Source of the DNA: Bacteroidales bacterium UBA6117
GTDB taxonomy: Bacteria; Bacteroidota; Bacteroidia; Bacteroidales; VadinHA17
Assembly (NCBI GenBank): GCA_002428385.1
Contig: DIWB01000045.1
Location: 15,549 to 57,514 of the forward strand
Direction of reading: 5' to 3'
Length of the DNA stretch: 41,966 nt
Below, in pieces: positions 8,989-17,644 of this stretch (positions are counted from its first letter, which is position 1; each line of letters opens with the position of its first letter). The position numbers were made by a program, and so were the translations under genes. The notes under the pieces were generated by a model. That model was not told the DNA's origin. It saw nothing but the letters and a program-made list of their open reading frames with translations, and did not search any database.

Positions 8989-9438
8989 ATGCAATCTTTT
9001 TTTTCAAAACCGGAACTGGTCTGGTTTATAATCGGACTTGTATTGTTCCTGCTGGAACTGGTCCTGCCCGGATTCGTCATCTTCTTTTTCGGAGTAGGGG
9101 CCTGGATCACCGCACTTCTTTGCCTTATTGCGAATCCCGGGATCAATCTGCAGGCCATTGTCTTTGCAGTCACCTCTGTCCTTTCGCTCATGCTGCTGAG
9201 GAAGATGATACAAAAGCGCTTTTTCTACAGCAAAGATGAGTTATCAAAGGAAGTGGAGGATGAATTCACCGGAAAGGAGGCTGTTGCCACAATGGATTTT
9301 GGTCCGGGACAGACCGGCAAGATTGAATTCAAGGGAACCTCATGGAAGGCAGAATCGACAGAACCCCTTAAGGAAGGACAGACTGTCATTATAAGGTCGA
9401 AGGAGAATTTTAAACTGTTTGTTGAACCCAAAAAATAG
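8989..9438 (+). CDS. NfeD-like membrane protein (short form)
   Basis: A 149-residue protein. Residues about 9-75 hold two or three hydrophobic helices (FIIGLVLFLLELVLPGFVIF and following). Residues about 90-149 are the soluble OB-fold typical of NfeD, with GKEAVATMDFGPGQTGKIEF and EGQTVIIRSKENFKLFV. It has no ClpP-like protease domain, so it is the short type. Short NfeD proteins are encoded beside slipin/stomatin genes and are thought to work with them in membrane organisation. The SPFH gene begins only 5 bases downstream, so the two almost certainly form an operon. Confidence 0.88.
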   Translation: MQSFFSKPELVWFIIGLVLFLLELVLPGFVIFFFGVGAWITALLCLIANPGINLQAIVFAVTSVLSLMLLRKMIQKRFFYSKDELSKEVEDEFTGKEAVATMDFGPGQTGKIEFKGTSWKAESTEPLKEGQTVIIRSKENFKLFVEPKK

Positions 9439-9443
9439 AAAAA

Positions 9444-10403
9444 ATGGCACCATTACTTACACTGGCAGCAGCAAATCCCAGCACTACTATTATTCTCATA
9501 GGGATAATAATACTGTCCTTTATCCTCATTTCTTCGATGGTGAAGGTTGTACCTCAGAGAACAGCAATAATTGTTGAGCGCCTCGGAAAGTACAGAGCAA
9601 CCTTTACGGCAGGTTTCCAGGTACTTATCCCCTTCATCGACAAAATAAGGTACAGACATACCCTCAAGGAGCAGGCAATTGATGTTGCATCGCAGATCTG
9701 CATAACCCGCGACAACATTGCCGTTGAAGTTGACGGAATCCTCTACCTTCAGGTTCTGGATCCCCAGAAAGCTTCTTACGGAATCGACAACTACCGCTTT
9801 GCTTCAATTCAGATAGCCCAGACCACAATGAGGAGCGTAATAGGAAAGCTGGAGCTCGACCGTACCTTCGAGGAGCGCGAATCAATTAATGCCACAATAG
9901 TTGAGGCTGTCGACAAGGCAAGCGAACCATGGGGTGTAAAGGTCACCCGCTACGAGGTAAAAAACATTATTCCTCCCCAGAGCATAAAGGATGCAATGGA
10001 AAAGCAGATGAGGGCAGAAAGGGAGAAAAGGGCCACCATTGCCGAGTCGGAAGGAGCCAGGCAGGCCAAGATCAACGTTGCCGACGGAGACAGGCAGGAG
10101 TTCATACTCAGGTCGGAAGGTGAAAAGCAGAAGAGGATCAACGAGGCTGCCGGCCGCGCTTCAGAAATTGAACAGGTGGCAACCGCAACTGCCAACGGCC
10201 TCAGGGCCATTGCCACGGCAATATCCGAAGAGAACGGTCTGAATGCCGTCAACCTGAGGGTTGCCGAACAATACCTTACCGGATTTGCAAACCTGGCGAA
10301 GCAGAATAATACAATTATTCTTCCGGCAAATCTCGCTGACGTTGCCGGCATTGTTGCCACCGCCACGTCGATGTTCAACGAGGTTAAAGACAAAAAGAAA
10401 TAA
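9444..10403 (+). CDS. SPFH-domain protein (slipin/paraslipin type)
   Basis: A 319-residue protein with one N-terminal membrane helix (residues about 14-34), then the SPFH/Band 7 domain. Its start is marked by VPQRTAIIVERLGKYRATF and its body by AIDVASQICITRDNIAVEVDG. A long charged, coiled-coil-prone helix follows (about 190-250, KQMRAEREKRATIAESEGA). The C-terminal part is Ala/Asn-rich (ILPANLADVAGI). Such proteins form membrane-bound oligomers that organise microdomains or influence membrane proteases. It is the second gene of the nfeD operon and converges on the glycyl radical enzyme gene, with a hairpin between the two stops. Confidence 0.9.
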   Translation: MAPLLTLAAANPSTTIILIGIIILSFILISSMVKVVPQRTAIIVERLGKYRATFTAGFQVLIPFIDKIRYRHTLKEQAIDVASQICITRDNIAVEVDGILYLQVLDPQKASYGIDNYRFASIQIAQTTMRSVIGKLELDRTFEERESINATIVEAVDKASEPWGVKVTRYEVKNIIPPQSIKDAMEKQMRAEREKRATIAESEGARQAKINVADGDRQEFILRSEGEKQKRINEAAGRASEIEQVATATANGLRAIATAISEENGLNAVNLRVAEQYLTGFANLAKQNNTIILPANLADVAGIVATATSMFNEVKDKKK

Positions 10404-10421
10404 GGAATCGCAAGGTTCCTT
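10402..10421 (-). terminator. Hairpin between convergent genes, best read as the glycyl radical enzyme terminator
   Basis: An 8-bp stem (AAGGAATC paired with GGTTCCTT, one G-T wobble) closes a four-base loop. The structure overlaps the slipin stop codon. On the minus strand it is followed by ATTTCTTTTTG, a T-rich tract, which fits termination of the glycyl radical enzyme mRNA. The plus-strand side has only a short TTTA. Confidence 0.5.
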
Positions 10422-10429
10422 TACCGGTA

Positions 10430-12799
10430 TCAGACTGATTCGTGTTCGGTCCGGAGGATGATCTCATTCTGAAGATCCTCCCCAAGATCGTTGAAGTAAT
10501 CGCTGTAGCCGGCTACCCTCACAATAAGATCCCTGTGCAATTCGGGATGCTTCTGAGCTTCACGGAGGGTTTCGGCATTAACCACATTGAACTGGATATG
10601 ATGACCATCAAGACTGAAATAACTCCTGATCAGCGATGTAAGGCAGCTGTAGCTTTCTTCATCCTCAAAGAACGAAGGAGAGAATTTCTGGTTGAGCAAA
10701 GTTCCTCCCGTACGCAGGTGGTCGATCTTTGATGCAGACTTAATCACTGAGGTGGGGCCATTGCTGTCCACTCCCTGGCTCGGGGAAATCCCTTCCGACA
10801 GGGGAGTGAAAGCTTTCCTTCCGTCGGCTGTGGCGCCTGTTACGCTGCCGAAATAAACGTGAGATGTAGTGGGGAGCATATTTATCCGGTGCACTCCGCC
10901 CCTGGAACAGGGTTTACCGTTAACTGCATCATAGTAGATCTCAAAAACTGTAACAGCCTGCTGATCGGCATAATCATCGTCGTTGCCGTATTTGGGAGTG
11001 TTATAAATCAGGTCGTATCTCAACTGGTCGTACCCTTCAAAGTTCGCATCAACAGCCTTTTGCAGTTCATCCCAGGTGTAGTTATTCCTGTCGAACAAAT
11101 TATATCTTATTGAAGTAAGGATATCCGTTATTGAACCCAGGCCAACACCCTGGATATAGGTGGTATTGTATCTGGCACCTCCCCCGTTATAATCCTTTCC
11201 GTTTGCAATGCAGTCCTCAACCAGGAGTGAAAGGAAAGTCACAGGCAGCCATCTGGCAAAGGTTTTTTCGATCACATTGTTGCCTCTTATCTTTATGCCG
11301 GCGAAATATCTTACCTGTATTCTGAAAGCCTCAACCAGATCGTCAAAGGTCTTAAAACCTGAAACTAAGCCTGTTTCCGGTCCGATCTGCAGGCCTGTTC
11401 TTTTATCGAACCCGTTGTTAAGGGTTACTTCCAGTATCTTTGTCAGGTTGAAATAACCAGTCAGCCAATAAGCCTCTGTTCCAAAAGCGCCTGTTTCGAC
11501 ACATCCTGATGCTCCTCCGTTACGGGCATCCACTATGTTTTTGCCCTGCCTCAGCAGTTCCTGGATGATGGCATCAGTATTGAAGCATGAAGGCTGGCCA
11601 AATCCTGTTTTTATTATGTCAAGGGCCTTGTGAATGAACCTGTCGGGACTTTTCCTGCTTATTTGTACCATTGAACTGGGCTGGAGTATTCTCATTTCCC
11701 TGATCACATCGAGAAGGATGTACGACATTTCATTGACGGCGTCCGATCCGTCTGGTTTTACTCCTCCGAGATTTATAAGGCAGAAGTCGGTGTAGGTGTT
11801 GCTTTCGCTGGCGGTGACACCCATTTTAGGTGGTGAAGGATGATTATTGAATTTCACCCAGAAACACCCCAGAAGATCACTCAGCTCTTCATCGGTAAGG
11901 GATCCGGAGTCTTTTTCCTTTTTGTATACGGGATAAAGATGCTGATCGAGCCTGCCGGGATTGAATGAATCCCATGGATTAAGTTCGGTTATGACGCCAA
12001 GATGAATGAACCAGTAGTGCTGGAGCATTTCATGCACTGTTTCAGGGGCATGTGCCGGCACCCTCCGGCAGATGGCAGCCATGGATGACAGTTCTTTTTT
12101 CCTCCTGCTGTCCTTCTCTGAACCGGCGAGACGTTCAAGTTCATCGGCGTGTCTGCCTGCATACATGATTATGGCATCGCATGCAATATTCATTGCTTTC
12201 AGCTCCTCTGCCTTGTCAAAAGCCTCGAAATCATTAAGATAATCGAGCCTGGAAAGACTTTCCATGATTTCTTCCTTAAGCTGAAGAAAACCGGTCCTGA
12301 ACATTTTTCCTCCAAGCACGGTGTGGCCGGGGGCGCGCTGTTCCTGGAACTCCGTGAAAATGCCTGCTTTATAGGCTCTCAGCCATTCAGGTGTCATCAG
12401 CCCCATGATCCTGTCGCGGTTGCTTTTGCCCTTCCAGTAGGGGATTATCTCGTCGTGGTATATCCTTTTAACCTCCTCATCGACCCTGAAACTTACCTTT
12501 TTCCTCGAATCGAGTATCTCCAGATCCTCCATTGAATGGAGGCTTATTTCGGGGTATGTCGGGGTTGCCTTGGGTTCAGGGCCGCGTTCACCGACAATCA
12601 GTTCTCCTTCGTTTATGCAGATAGCCTTGTGCCTAAGCAAATATTCAAATGCCCTGGCCCGGCGCACCGGGGCTGAAACCTCCCTCGCTTCATCGCTTTT
12701 ATAGAATGCAGTGATCAGAAGCGCTCTTTCGGCGCTTATCTTTTCAACTGCATTGAGGCTCTGCTCTCTCAGTCTTTTCACCCTGTCTGTAAGTATCAT
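10430..12799 (-). CDS. hypD: Glycyl radical enzyme, probable trans-4-hydroxy-L-proline dehydratase
   Basis: A 789-residue PFL-like enzyme. The thiyl-radical Cys433 and base Glu435 lie in SGCVETGAFG, and the glycyl radical site is Gly764 in RVAGYSDYF. As I recall the characterised clostridial HypD, similarity runs end to end: GELIVGERG, TPTYPEI, MTPEWLRAYKAGIFTEF, EQRAPGHTV, LRTGGTLLNQKFSP and GHHIQFNV. QPSSMVQIS and LTGYFN, around known substrate-contact positions, are also kept. One visible change is Ala where HypD has Cys after ETG. HypD removes water from hydroxyproline to give pyrroline-5-carboxylate, opening collagen-derived hydroxyproline to reduction. The activase gene is 91 bases upstream. 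No proC is seen nearby, so the dehydratase assignment rests on sequence alone. Confidence 0.85.
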   Translation of the reverse strand: MILTDRVKRLREQSLNAVEKISAERALLITAFYKSDEAREVSAPVRRARAFEYLLRHKAICINEGELIVGERGPEPKATPTYPEISLHSMEDLEILDSRKKVSFRVDEEVKRIYHDEIIPYWKGKSNRDRIMGLMTPEWLRAYKAGIFTEFQEQRAPGHTVLGGKMFRTGFLQLKEEIMESLSRLDYLNDFEAFDKAEELKAMNIACDAIIMYAGRHADELERLAGSEKDSRRKKELSSMAAICRRVPAHAPETVHEMLQHYWFIHLGVITELNPWDSFNPGRLDQHLYPVYKKEKDSGSLTDEELSDLLGCFWVKFNNHPSPPKMGVTASESNTYTDFCLINLGGVKPDGSDAVNEMSYILLDVIREMRILQPSSMVQISRKSPDRFIHKALDIIKTGFGQPSCFNTDAIIQELLRQGKNIVDARNGGASGCVETGAFGTEAYWLTGYFNLTKILEVTLNNGFDKRTGLQIGPETGLVSGFKTFDDLVEAFRIQVRYFAGIKIRGNNVIEKTFARWLPVTFLSLLVEDCIANGKDYNGGGARYNTTYIQGVGLGSITDILTSIRYNLFDRNNYTWDELQKAVDANFEGYDQLRYDLIYNTPKYGNDDDYADQQAVTVFEIYYDAVNGKPCSRGGVHRINMLPTTSHVYFGSVTGATADGRKAFTPLSEGISPSQGVDSNGPTSVIKSASKIDHLRTGGTLLNQKFSPSFFEDEESYSCLTSLIRSYFSLDGHHIQFNVVNAETLREAQKHPELHRDLIVRVAGYSDYFNDLGEDLQNEIILRTEHESV

Positions 12800-12890
12800 T
12801 TTTCCTTGTAAATATGTTTTTCAAAAATCAATCTATTACTTATTCACCTCTGCTATAAATTTAATAAACCTGTCCGTCAACCACGCTTCT

Positions 12891-13691
12891 TCATCCGCCA
12901 AGCCTGACTTTAATCCCCGTTTCGCTGAAGAAATGCTTCAAATAGTTCATCCTCTGTGTTGATGGAGGCATTGTGTGGTTCATTCTGTAGGCCAGGCCGA
13001 ATTTATTGTATTTTGCCATTCCTATCCTGTGAAAAGGAAGAAGGCTGATCTTAAGCAGATTGTCTCTTTTGAGACTCATCAGCAAATCGCGCATTTCAAT
13101 CAGAGTTGCTTCATCATCATTCTTCCCCGGGATAACGGGAATCCTTATCATTACATTCTTTCCGTTGTCGATGATCATCCTGAGATTCTCAATAATACGG
13201 ATATTCGAAACCCCTGTATATTCAACATGACGTGCATCGTCGGGATGTTTAAGGTCGAACAGGAAAACATCGGTGAATGGCATTATTGAAATGAAACTTT
13301 CAGCGGAGGAATAACCCGATGTATCGACAGCAGTATTGAAGCCATGTTCCATGCAGGCCTTCAGCGCCTCCAGAAGGAATTCATGCTGCATCAGAGGCTC
13401 ACCTCCCGAAAATGTAACGCCTCCGCCCGATTGCTCAAAGAAAATACGTTCCCGTTCAAGTATCTCAATAATATCGCCGGTTGAATAAAATTTACCCACC
13501 TGTTCATCCCGGTGAAATTCCTTCTCCCCTACTTTCCTCGTCTGCACAACAGTTTGCTGTTCCGGTGATATTCCCTCAAGGTTATGGCACCACCAGCATG
13601 AAAGAGGACAGCCCTTCATGAAGAATGTCACCCTTATTCCCGGACCATCATGGACCGAATACCGTTTAACGCTGAAAATCAATCCTTTCAT
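12891..13691 (-). CDS. Glycyl radical enzyme activase, radical SAM, compact (no ferredoxin insert)
   Basis: A 266-residue radical SAM protein that would install the glycyl radical on the downstream HypD-like enzyme. The cluster-binding motif is Cys28-X3-Cys32-X2-Cys35 (GCPLSCWWCHN). It is followed by VTFSGGEPL, the SAM-binding GGE motif, and VDTSGY and FLFDLKHPD. Many activases of PFL-like dehydratases carry an inserted ferredoxin domain with eight more cysteines after the first motif. Here that stretch (about residues 40-75) has none, so this resembles the compact pyruvate formate-lyase activase. It is transcribed first, 91 bases before hypD on the same strand. Partnership with hypD is inferred from position. 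Confidence 0.9.
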   Translation of the reverse strand: MKGLIFSVKRYSVHDGPGIRVTFFMKGCPLSCWWCHNLEGISPEQQTVVQTRKVGEKEFHRDEQVGKFYSTGDIIEILERERIFFEQSGGGVTFSGGEPLMQHEFLLEALKACMEHGFNTAVDTSGYSSAESFISIMPFTDVFLFDLKHPDDARHVEYTGVSNIRIIENLRMIIDNGKNVMIRIPVIPGKNDDEATLIEMRDLLMSLKRDNLLKISLLPFHRIGMAKYNKFGLAYRMNHTMPPSTQRMNYLKHFFSETGIKVRLGG

Positions 13692-13725
13692 TACATTAGT
13701 AAACTGGAAAAAACAGAGGGAAAAC

Positions 13726-13745
13726 CATCCGGAAGAAGCCGGATG
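13726..13745. other. Short hairpin upstream of the activase gene
   Basis: A perfect 7-bp stem, CATCCGG and CCGGATG, encloses the six bases AAGAAG. It lies 35 bases upstream of the activase start codon in the 250-base divergent gap with the TonB receptor gene. It has no proper T-run on either strand, so it may be an mRNA leader structure or chance. Confidence 0.35.
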
Positions 13746-13941
13746 AAAAACAGGGAGCTTACAGGCTGTAGAACATCAGGCAATGGTAGAGCCTTCGTCC
13801 GAGACGCTGCATCATGAAGCTGTATTTAAGCTTTAAAATCATATATCCTTAAAACGCCGCAAGTTAAGAAGTTTAAGCGTTATTTCAAAGGTTAAAACCG
13901 GGATTTATCAGTATTATTGCAGTTATTCTTACGGAAAGGCA

Positions 13942-16350
13942 ATGTCAATTAGAATCCGGCTTCTGTTAATCCTAATGGTTTTTGTGTCTTCTGAAGTTGC
14001 AGGCCAGTTGCGGTCTGGTGAAAAGCATACCATAAGCGGATATGTCAGGGAAGCTGTCAGCGGCGAATCTCTTATTGGAGTAAACATCTACCTGCCCGAC
14101 CGGAAGACCGGGACCGTGACCAACACCTACGGATTTTACTCGCTCACCCTGCCTGCTGCCGATTCCGTCGATCTGATAATCTCCTATGTGGGTTTCACGA
14201 CCGTGACGATCAGGACCGGTTTGCGAAAGGACACAGAGCTTAATATCGAGCTCAGCCCTAATCTGATATTAAATGAAGTAGTGGTTAATGCTGACCGTCC
14301 CGAAAGAGAAAGTGAGTCGGCCAAAATGAGCTCTGTGAAGCTTCAGACTGCTCAGATAAGGGAGATCCCTTCGCTTATGGGTGAAAAGGATGTACTGAAG
14401 GTCCTTCAGCTGATGCCCGGCATTCAGAAAGGCTCGGAAGGTTCCAGCGGATTGTATGTCAGGGGCGGAGGTCCCGATCAGAACCTGATCATCCTGGATG
14501 ATGCAATAGTATACAACGCGAGCCATCTGTTCGGTTTCTTCTCGCTCTTCAACGGGAGCGCCCTGAAAAGTGTTGAGTTAACCAAGGGAGGATTTCCTGC
14601 ACGTTACGGAGGAAGACTTTCGTCAGTACTTGAAATGAACATGAAGGAGGGCAACAGGGAAGAATGGCACGGAGAAGGTGGTATAGGAATAATATCATCC
14701 AATATAACAGTCGAAGGTCCACTTAAGAAAAACAAGTCATCCCTGCTCATCTCAGGCAGGAGGACCTATGCCGACCTGGCGCTCAGGCCTGTTTTCGCCA
14801 TTTCCGATGAGGAAAACACAGGGTATTATTTCTATGATCTCAATGCAAAGATCAACTATGATTTCAACCGGAAGAACAAGCTTTACCTGAGCGGATATTT
14901 CGGGAAGGACAAATTCTATATGAAGTACAAATCGTCGGGGTATCGTGAAAACATAGGCTTCCTCTGGGGAAACTCGACAGCCACACTGAGATGGAACCAT
15001 CTTTTCAGCAACAAGCTGTTTTCCAATACGTCGGTTGTTTACAGCAAATACTCCTTCGGAATATATGACAAATTCAGGAACGTGGTCGAAAATGAGGACT
15101 ACAGGGCCGAGTATTACTCAGGAATCAAGGACATTACCTTAAAGCGCGACCTGGATTTTCACCCTGACCCCCGGCACTGGGTCAAAGCAGGAGTTATAGG
15201 GATATTCCACAGGTTCAATCCACATGCATACGTCGAGCGCGACATCCCCAACCAGATGAGTATAAAAGATGTAACCTACATCAATAGTCTGGAAGCGGGC
15301 ATCTATGCCGAGGATACCTGGCAGCCCCTCGAAGCCCTGAAGATCAATGCAGGAATCAGATACAGCCATTTCACTGCCGACAAGGCAACCTACCAGTATC
15401 CTGAACCAAGGATTTCTGCTGCCTGGAGGGTGAAACCCGGACTGGCGGTTAAAGCTTCCTATGCTTCAATGAACCAGTATATCCATCTGCTTTCAAACAC
15501 GGGAATAAATCTTCCGACAGATCTCTGGGTGCCTTCCACCGACAGAATCGGGCCTCAGAGATCGAAACAGGCAGCTGTGGGAATGGTCAGGGATTTCGAC
15601 AACCATGGGATTTCACTTTCGATGGAGGGATATTACAAGACAATGAATGACGTAATAGGTTACAAGGCAGGGGCCTCATTCCTGGAGATTGGTGAACCAT
15701 CGGAAATGGAAGACATCAGGTGGGAGGATAATGTTACAGCAGGACGGTCGTGGTCTTACGGTATTGAGTTCCTCCTTCAGAAAAAGGAAGGGAATTTCAC
15801 AGGCTGGATAGGATATACATTGTCGTGGACTCAGATGCAGTTCGATTCACTTAACCTCGGTAAAAAATTCTATGCCAGATACGACAGGAGGCATGATATA
15901 TCTGTAGTTGGATTATACAAGATCAACGACAGGATAAACATTTCAGGGACATGGGTTTACGGAACAGGAAACGCAGTAACCCTTCCATTATCGGGTTTCG
16001 TTGCCGAATATCATAATTTCACCGGAGTAATCAACAGTGACCAGTATATTCCAAGTCCCGGCGGCTATTTTCCGCCTGAAATGTACTTTACGGCACAGGA
16101 ATTTGGTTCCCTTAACAATTTCAGGATGAAACCATACCACCGCCTTGATCTCGGGATACAGTTCCATAAGCAAAAAAAATGGGGAGAAAGGACCTGGGAG
16201 ATTTCAGTATACAATGCTTATTGCAGGCTTAATCCTTTCTTCTATTACAGCACAACCGAAACAGATGAAAACGGTAAAAGGGAAGGCGTGCTTAAGCAGG
16301 TTACACTTTTTCCGATAATTCCATCAATTACATGGTCATTCAGATTTTAG
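13942..16350 (+). CDS. TonB-dependent outer-membrane receptor with carboxypeptidase-like N-terminal domain
   Basis: An 802-residue protein with a signal peptide ending near VAGQ. Residues about 30-115 form the carboxypeptidase regulatory-like domain (HTISGYVREAVSGESLIGVN, GTVTNTYGFYSL). The plug follows, with VLKVLQLMPGIQKGSEG, LYVRGGGPDQNLIILDD and FPARYGGRLSSVLEM. The rest is a beta-barrel ending in the aromatic SFRF typical of outer-membrane proteins. It is shorter than SusC-type receptors and lacks a SusD partner. The DUF4249 gene begins on the base after its stop. Such pairs are widespread in Bacteroidota, and their ligand is usually unknown. A downstream Pho-box-like array is not in its promoter, so phosphate control is not implied. 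Confidence 0.92.
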   Translation: MSIRIRLLLILMVFVSSEVAGQLRSGEKHTISGYVREAVSGESLIGVNIYLPDRKTGTVTNTYGFYSLTLPAADSVDLIISYVGFTTVTIRTGLRKDTELNIELSPNLILNEVVVNADRPERESESAKMSSVKLQTAQIREIPSLMGEKDVLKVLQLMPGIQKGSEGSSGLYVRGGGPDQNLIILDDAIVYNASHLFGFFSLFNGSALKSVELTKGGFPARYGGRLSSVLEMNMKEGNREEWHGEGGIGIISSNITVEGPLKKNKSSLLISGRRTYADLALRPVFAISDEENTGYYFYDLNAKINYDFNRKNKLYLSGYFGKDKFYMKYKSSGYRENIGFLWGNSTATLRWNHLFSNKLFSNTSVVYSKYSFGIYDKFRNVVENEDYRAEYYSGIKDITLKRDLDFHPDPRHWVKAGVIGIFHRFNPHAYVERDIPNQMSIKDVTYINSLEAGIYAEDTWQPLEALKINAGIRYSHFTADKATYQYPEPRISAAWRVKPGLAVKASYASMNQYIHLLSNTGINLPTDLWVPSTDRIGPQRSKQAAVGMVRDFDNHGISLSMEGYYKTMNDVIGYKAGASFLEIGEPSEMEDIRWEDNVTAGRSWSYGIEFLLQKKEGNFTGWIGYTLSWTQMQFDSLNLGKKFYARYDRRHDISVVGLYKINDRINISGTWVYGTGNAVTLPLSGFVAEYHNFTGVINSDQYIPSPGGYFPPEMYFTAQEFGSLNNFRMKPYHRLDLGIQFHKQKKWGERTWEISVYNAYCRLNPFFYYSTTETDENGKREGVLKQVTLFPIIPSITWSFRF

Positions 16351-17214
16351 ATGAAAGCATTAGCAACTTATATCTTATCAACTGCCGTCATTATACTGGT
16401 CACTCTTTCATGCGAAAGGGAAGCCAGGAACGTTAAGCTGCCCGCGTTTGAACAGAAGCTTGTGATTACCTCATTCATTTCCCCTCGTGATTCCGCATCT
16501 TTCGTAAAAGTAAGTTCCAACGAGAGGATTTACGGTGATCTGAATATTGCTGAAGGCTACGGGAATATAACTGTGACGATGTCCGACGGGCAGAAAAGGA
16601 TCAATCTTGAACCGTCTGGCGATGTTTATCTGTTCAGGAGAAAAGACCTTGCTGTTGCCCACGGCAAAAAATATCTTCTTGAAGTTTCGTCCGACAAGGG
16701 ATTCAGGGCCGAAGCAGAATGCACTGTACCGCTGGAGAGGGATCTCGGAATAACTGTTGACACTGTCAGAACCTGGTACGAAGATCCCGGAGAAGACAAA
16801 TACTCTGAACTTAAGATGAATGTGTATATTAACGATCCCCCCGGGGAAGACAACTATTACAGTTTCTCCGTTAAGATACTTGATTACAATCCTTATTTTG
16901 GAAACTATCCATCCATTTACGAAACCTACACTTCAGATGACATTTATTTCAGCGATGAAGGGACTGATGGGAAAAGGATATACGCAAATGCAGTGTATGA
17001 CGGAGGATTGCCGGCAGACAGCGATTCAACCCTTTTTATTTTTTACATTCTGAATACCGACAAGGACTATTATTCGTGGCACAAGTCGCTGAATAAATTT
17101 TCCGGCGGCGACGACCCCTTCAGGGAGATATCACCGTTATATTCAAATATAACGGGAGGACTTGGTATTTTTGCTTCCTACACGGTGGATTCTATTGTTT
17201 ACAAACTCAGATAA
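16351..17214 (+). CDS. DUF4249 family lipoprotein
   Basis: A 287-residue lipoprotein with signal MKALATYILSTA and lipobox VTLSC, so it is membrane-anchored. The N-terminal part has FEQKLVITSFISP and a beta-rich repeat (YGNITVTMSDGQKRINLEP, HGKKYLLEVSSDKGFRAEAE) that matches the immunoglobulin-like start of DUF4249. The C-terminal half ends GGLGIFASYTVDSIVYKLR, a typical family ending. DUF4249 proteins are found directly behind TonB-dependent receptors, and here the ATG follows the receptor stop with no gap. A role as a surface or periplasmic partner of the receptor is likely; its ligand is unknown. Confidence 0.88.
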   Translation: MKALATYILSTAVIILVTLSCEREARNVKLPAFEQKLVITSFISPRDSASFVKVSSNERIYGDLNIAEGYGNITVTMSDGQKRINLEPSGDVYLFRRKDLAVAHGKKYLLEVSSDKGFRAEAECTVPLERDLGITVDTVRTWYEDPGEDKYSELKMNVYINDPPGEDNYYSFSVKILDYNPYFGNYPSIYETYTSDDIYFSDEGTDGKRIYANAVYDGGLPADSDSTLFIFYILNTDKDYYSWHKSLNKFSGGDDPFREISPLYSNITGGLGIFASYTVDSIVYKLR

Positions 17215-17271
17215 AAAAACGATAACCGTATATTGTTAATTATCTGCGTACTAAGCCTGGTTTTCCCCAAT

Positions 17272-17299
17272 TTAACATTTGCTTAACATAACATTAACA
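17272..17299. promoter_or_regulatory. Pho-box-like array: three TTAACA repeats at 11-base steps
   Basis: TTAACA occurs at 17272, 17283 and 17294, with exact 11-base spacing and A/T-rich spacers. Direct repeats of this hexamer at this period are the known form of PhoB/PhoP binding sites (TTAACA in Bacillus PhoP boxes). It lies 58 bases after the DUF4249 stop and about 100 bases before a strong terminator. No coding sequence lies between the array and that terminator. The PhoB reading is inference. Confidence 0.5.
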
Positions 17300-17339
17300 C
17301 AGAAACCTGCAACAAAATGTGAGCCCAGGCGTCTATACT

Positions 17340-17435
17340 ATGTAAACGTTCTTTATTTGGCCGTCCGGCCACATTCTACGATCAGGTTTAGGTTAATGAA
17401 GGAAAGATAACTCCCAACTATCTTTCCTTTTTTTT
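17340..17435 (+). ncRNA. Candidate small RNA between the Pho-box-like array and a terminator
   Basis: The stretch has no open frame longer than a few codons. It holds a 5-bp stem (TGGCC, loop GTCC, GGCCA at 17358-17371) and ends in a strong intrinsic terminator. A regulatory array just upstream and a terminator just downstream would be expected for a short regulated RNA. The 5' end is a guess, since no full TAnnTTTG element is visible; TATACT at 17334 is the nearest. The alternative is the 3' untranslated tail of the receptor/DUF4249 mRNA. Confidence 0.25.
17399..17435 (+). terminator. Rho-independent terminator
   Basis: A perfect 11-bp stem (AAGGAAAGATA and TATCTTTCCTT) has a nine-base loop, and eight T residues run from the base of the stem. 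This is the clearest intrinsic terminator in the window. It ends either the TonB receptor/DUF4249 transcript (after a 185-base tail) or a short RNA starting in the intergenic region. Confidence 0.85.
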
Positions 17436-17447
17436 GTACCGGTCAGC

Positions 17448-17525
17448 CGGTACGCGGCGTGCGGTGCGCGGTACGCGGCCAGACTGCTGAATGACCGCGT
17501 ACCGCGTACCTCATACCGCATACCG
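17448..17525. repeat. GC-rich imperfect inverted repeat built of CGGTACGCGG-like units
   Basis: Two 31-base arms (17448-17478 and 17495-17525) pair across a 16-base loop. Most of the mismatches are transitions that would be G-U pairs in RNA. Each arm is itself made of related 10-11-base units, such as CGGTACGCGG twice in the left arm. A smaller perfect hairpin, GTACCGG-TCAG-CCGGTAC, precedes it at 17436-17453. The base composition differs sharply from the AT-rich flanks, as expected of a dispersed intergenic palindromic element. Confidence 0.75.
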
Positions 17526-17547
17526 TTAATTATCTGACTTTAATCAG

Positions 17548-17577
17548 TTGCAATCAGCAATAATTGAGCTTACTTTG
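17548..17577 (+). promoter_or_regulatory. Probable promoter of the carboxyltransferase gene
   Basis: A TTG at 17548 is followed after 20 bases by TACTTTG at 17571. This is close to the Bacteroidota TTG-N19/20-TAnnTTTG promoter, with one base fewer inside the -7 element. The -7 box lies in a small inverted repeat (GCTTAC-TTT-GTAAGC, 17568-17582) that could be an operator. Transcription would start about 60 bases before the start codon. Confidence 0.45.
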
Positions 17578-17644
17578 TAAGCATAACCGGTTGCTGCAGG
17601 ACATTTCCAGTCCATGCGGAAGCCCCTGAAAACTCAAAAAAAAT

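Noticed and set aside
17256..17330. Long-range pairing AGCCTGG with CCAGGC as a 6S-like RNA closing stem
   Set aside because: Only six base pairs, it encloses the Pho-box-like DNA site, and no paired interior is seen. Likely chance.
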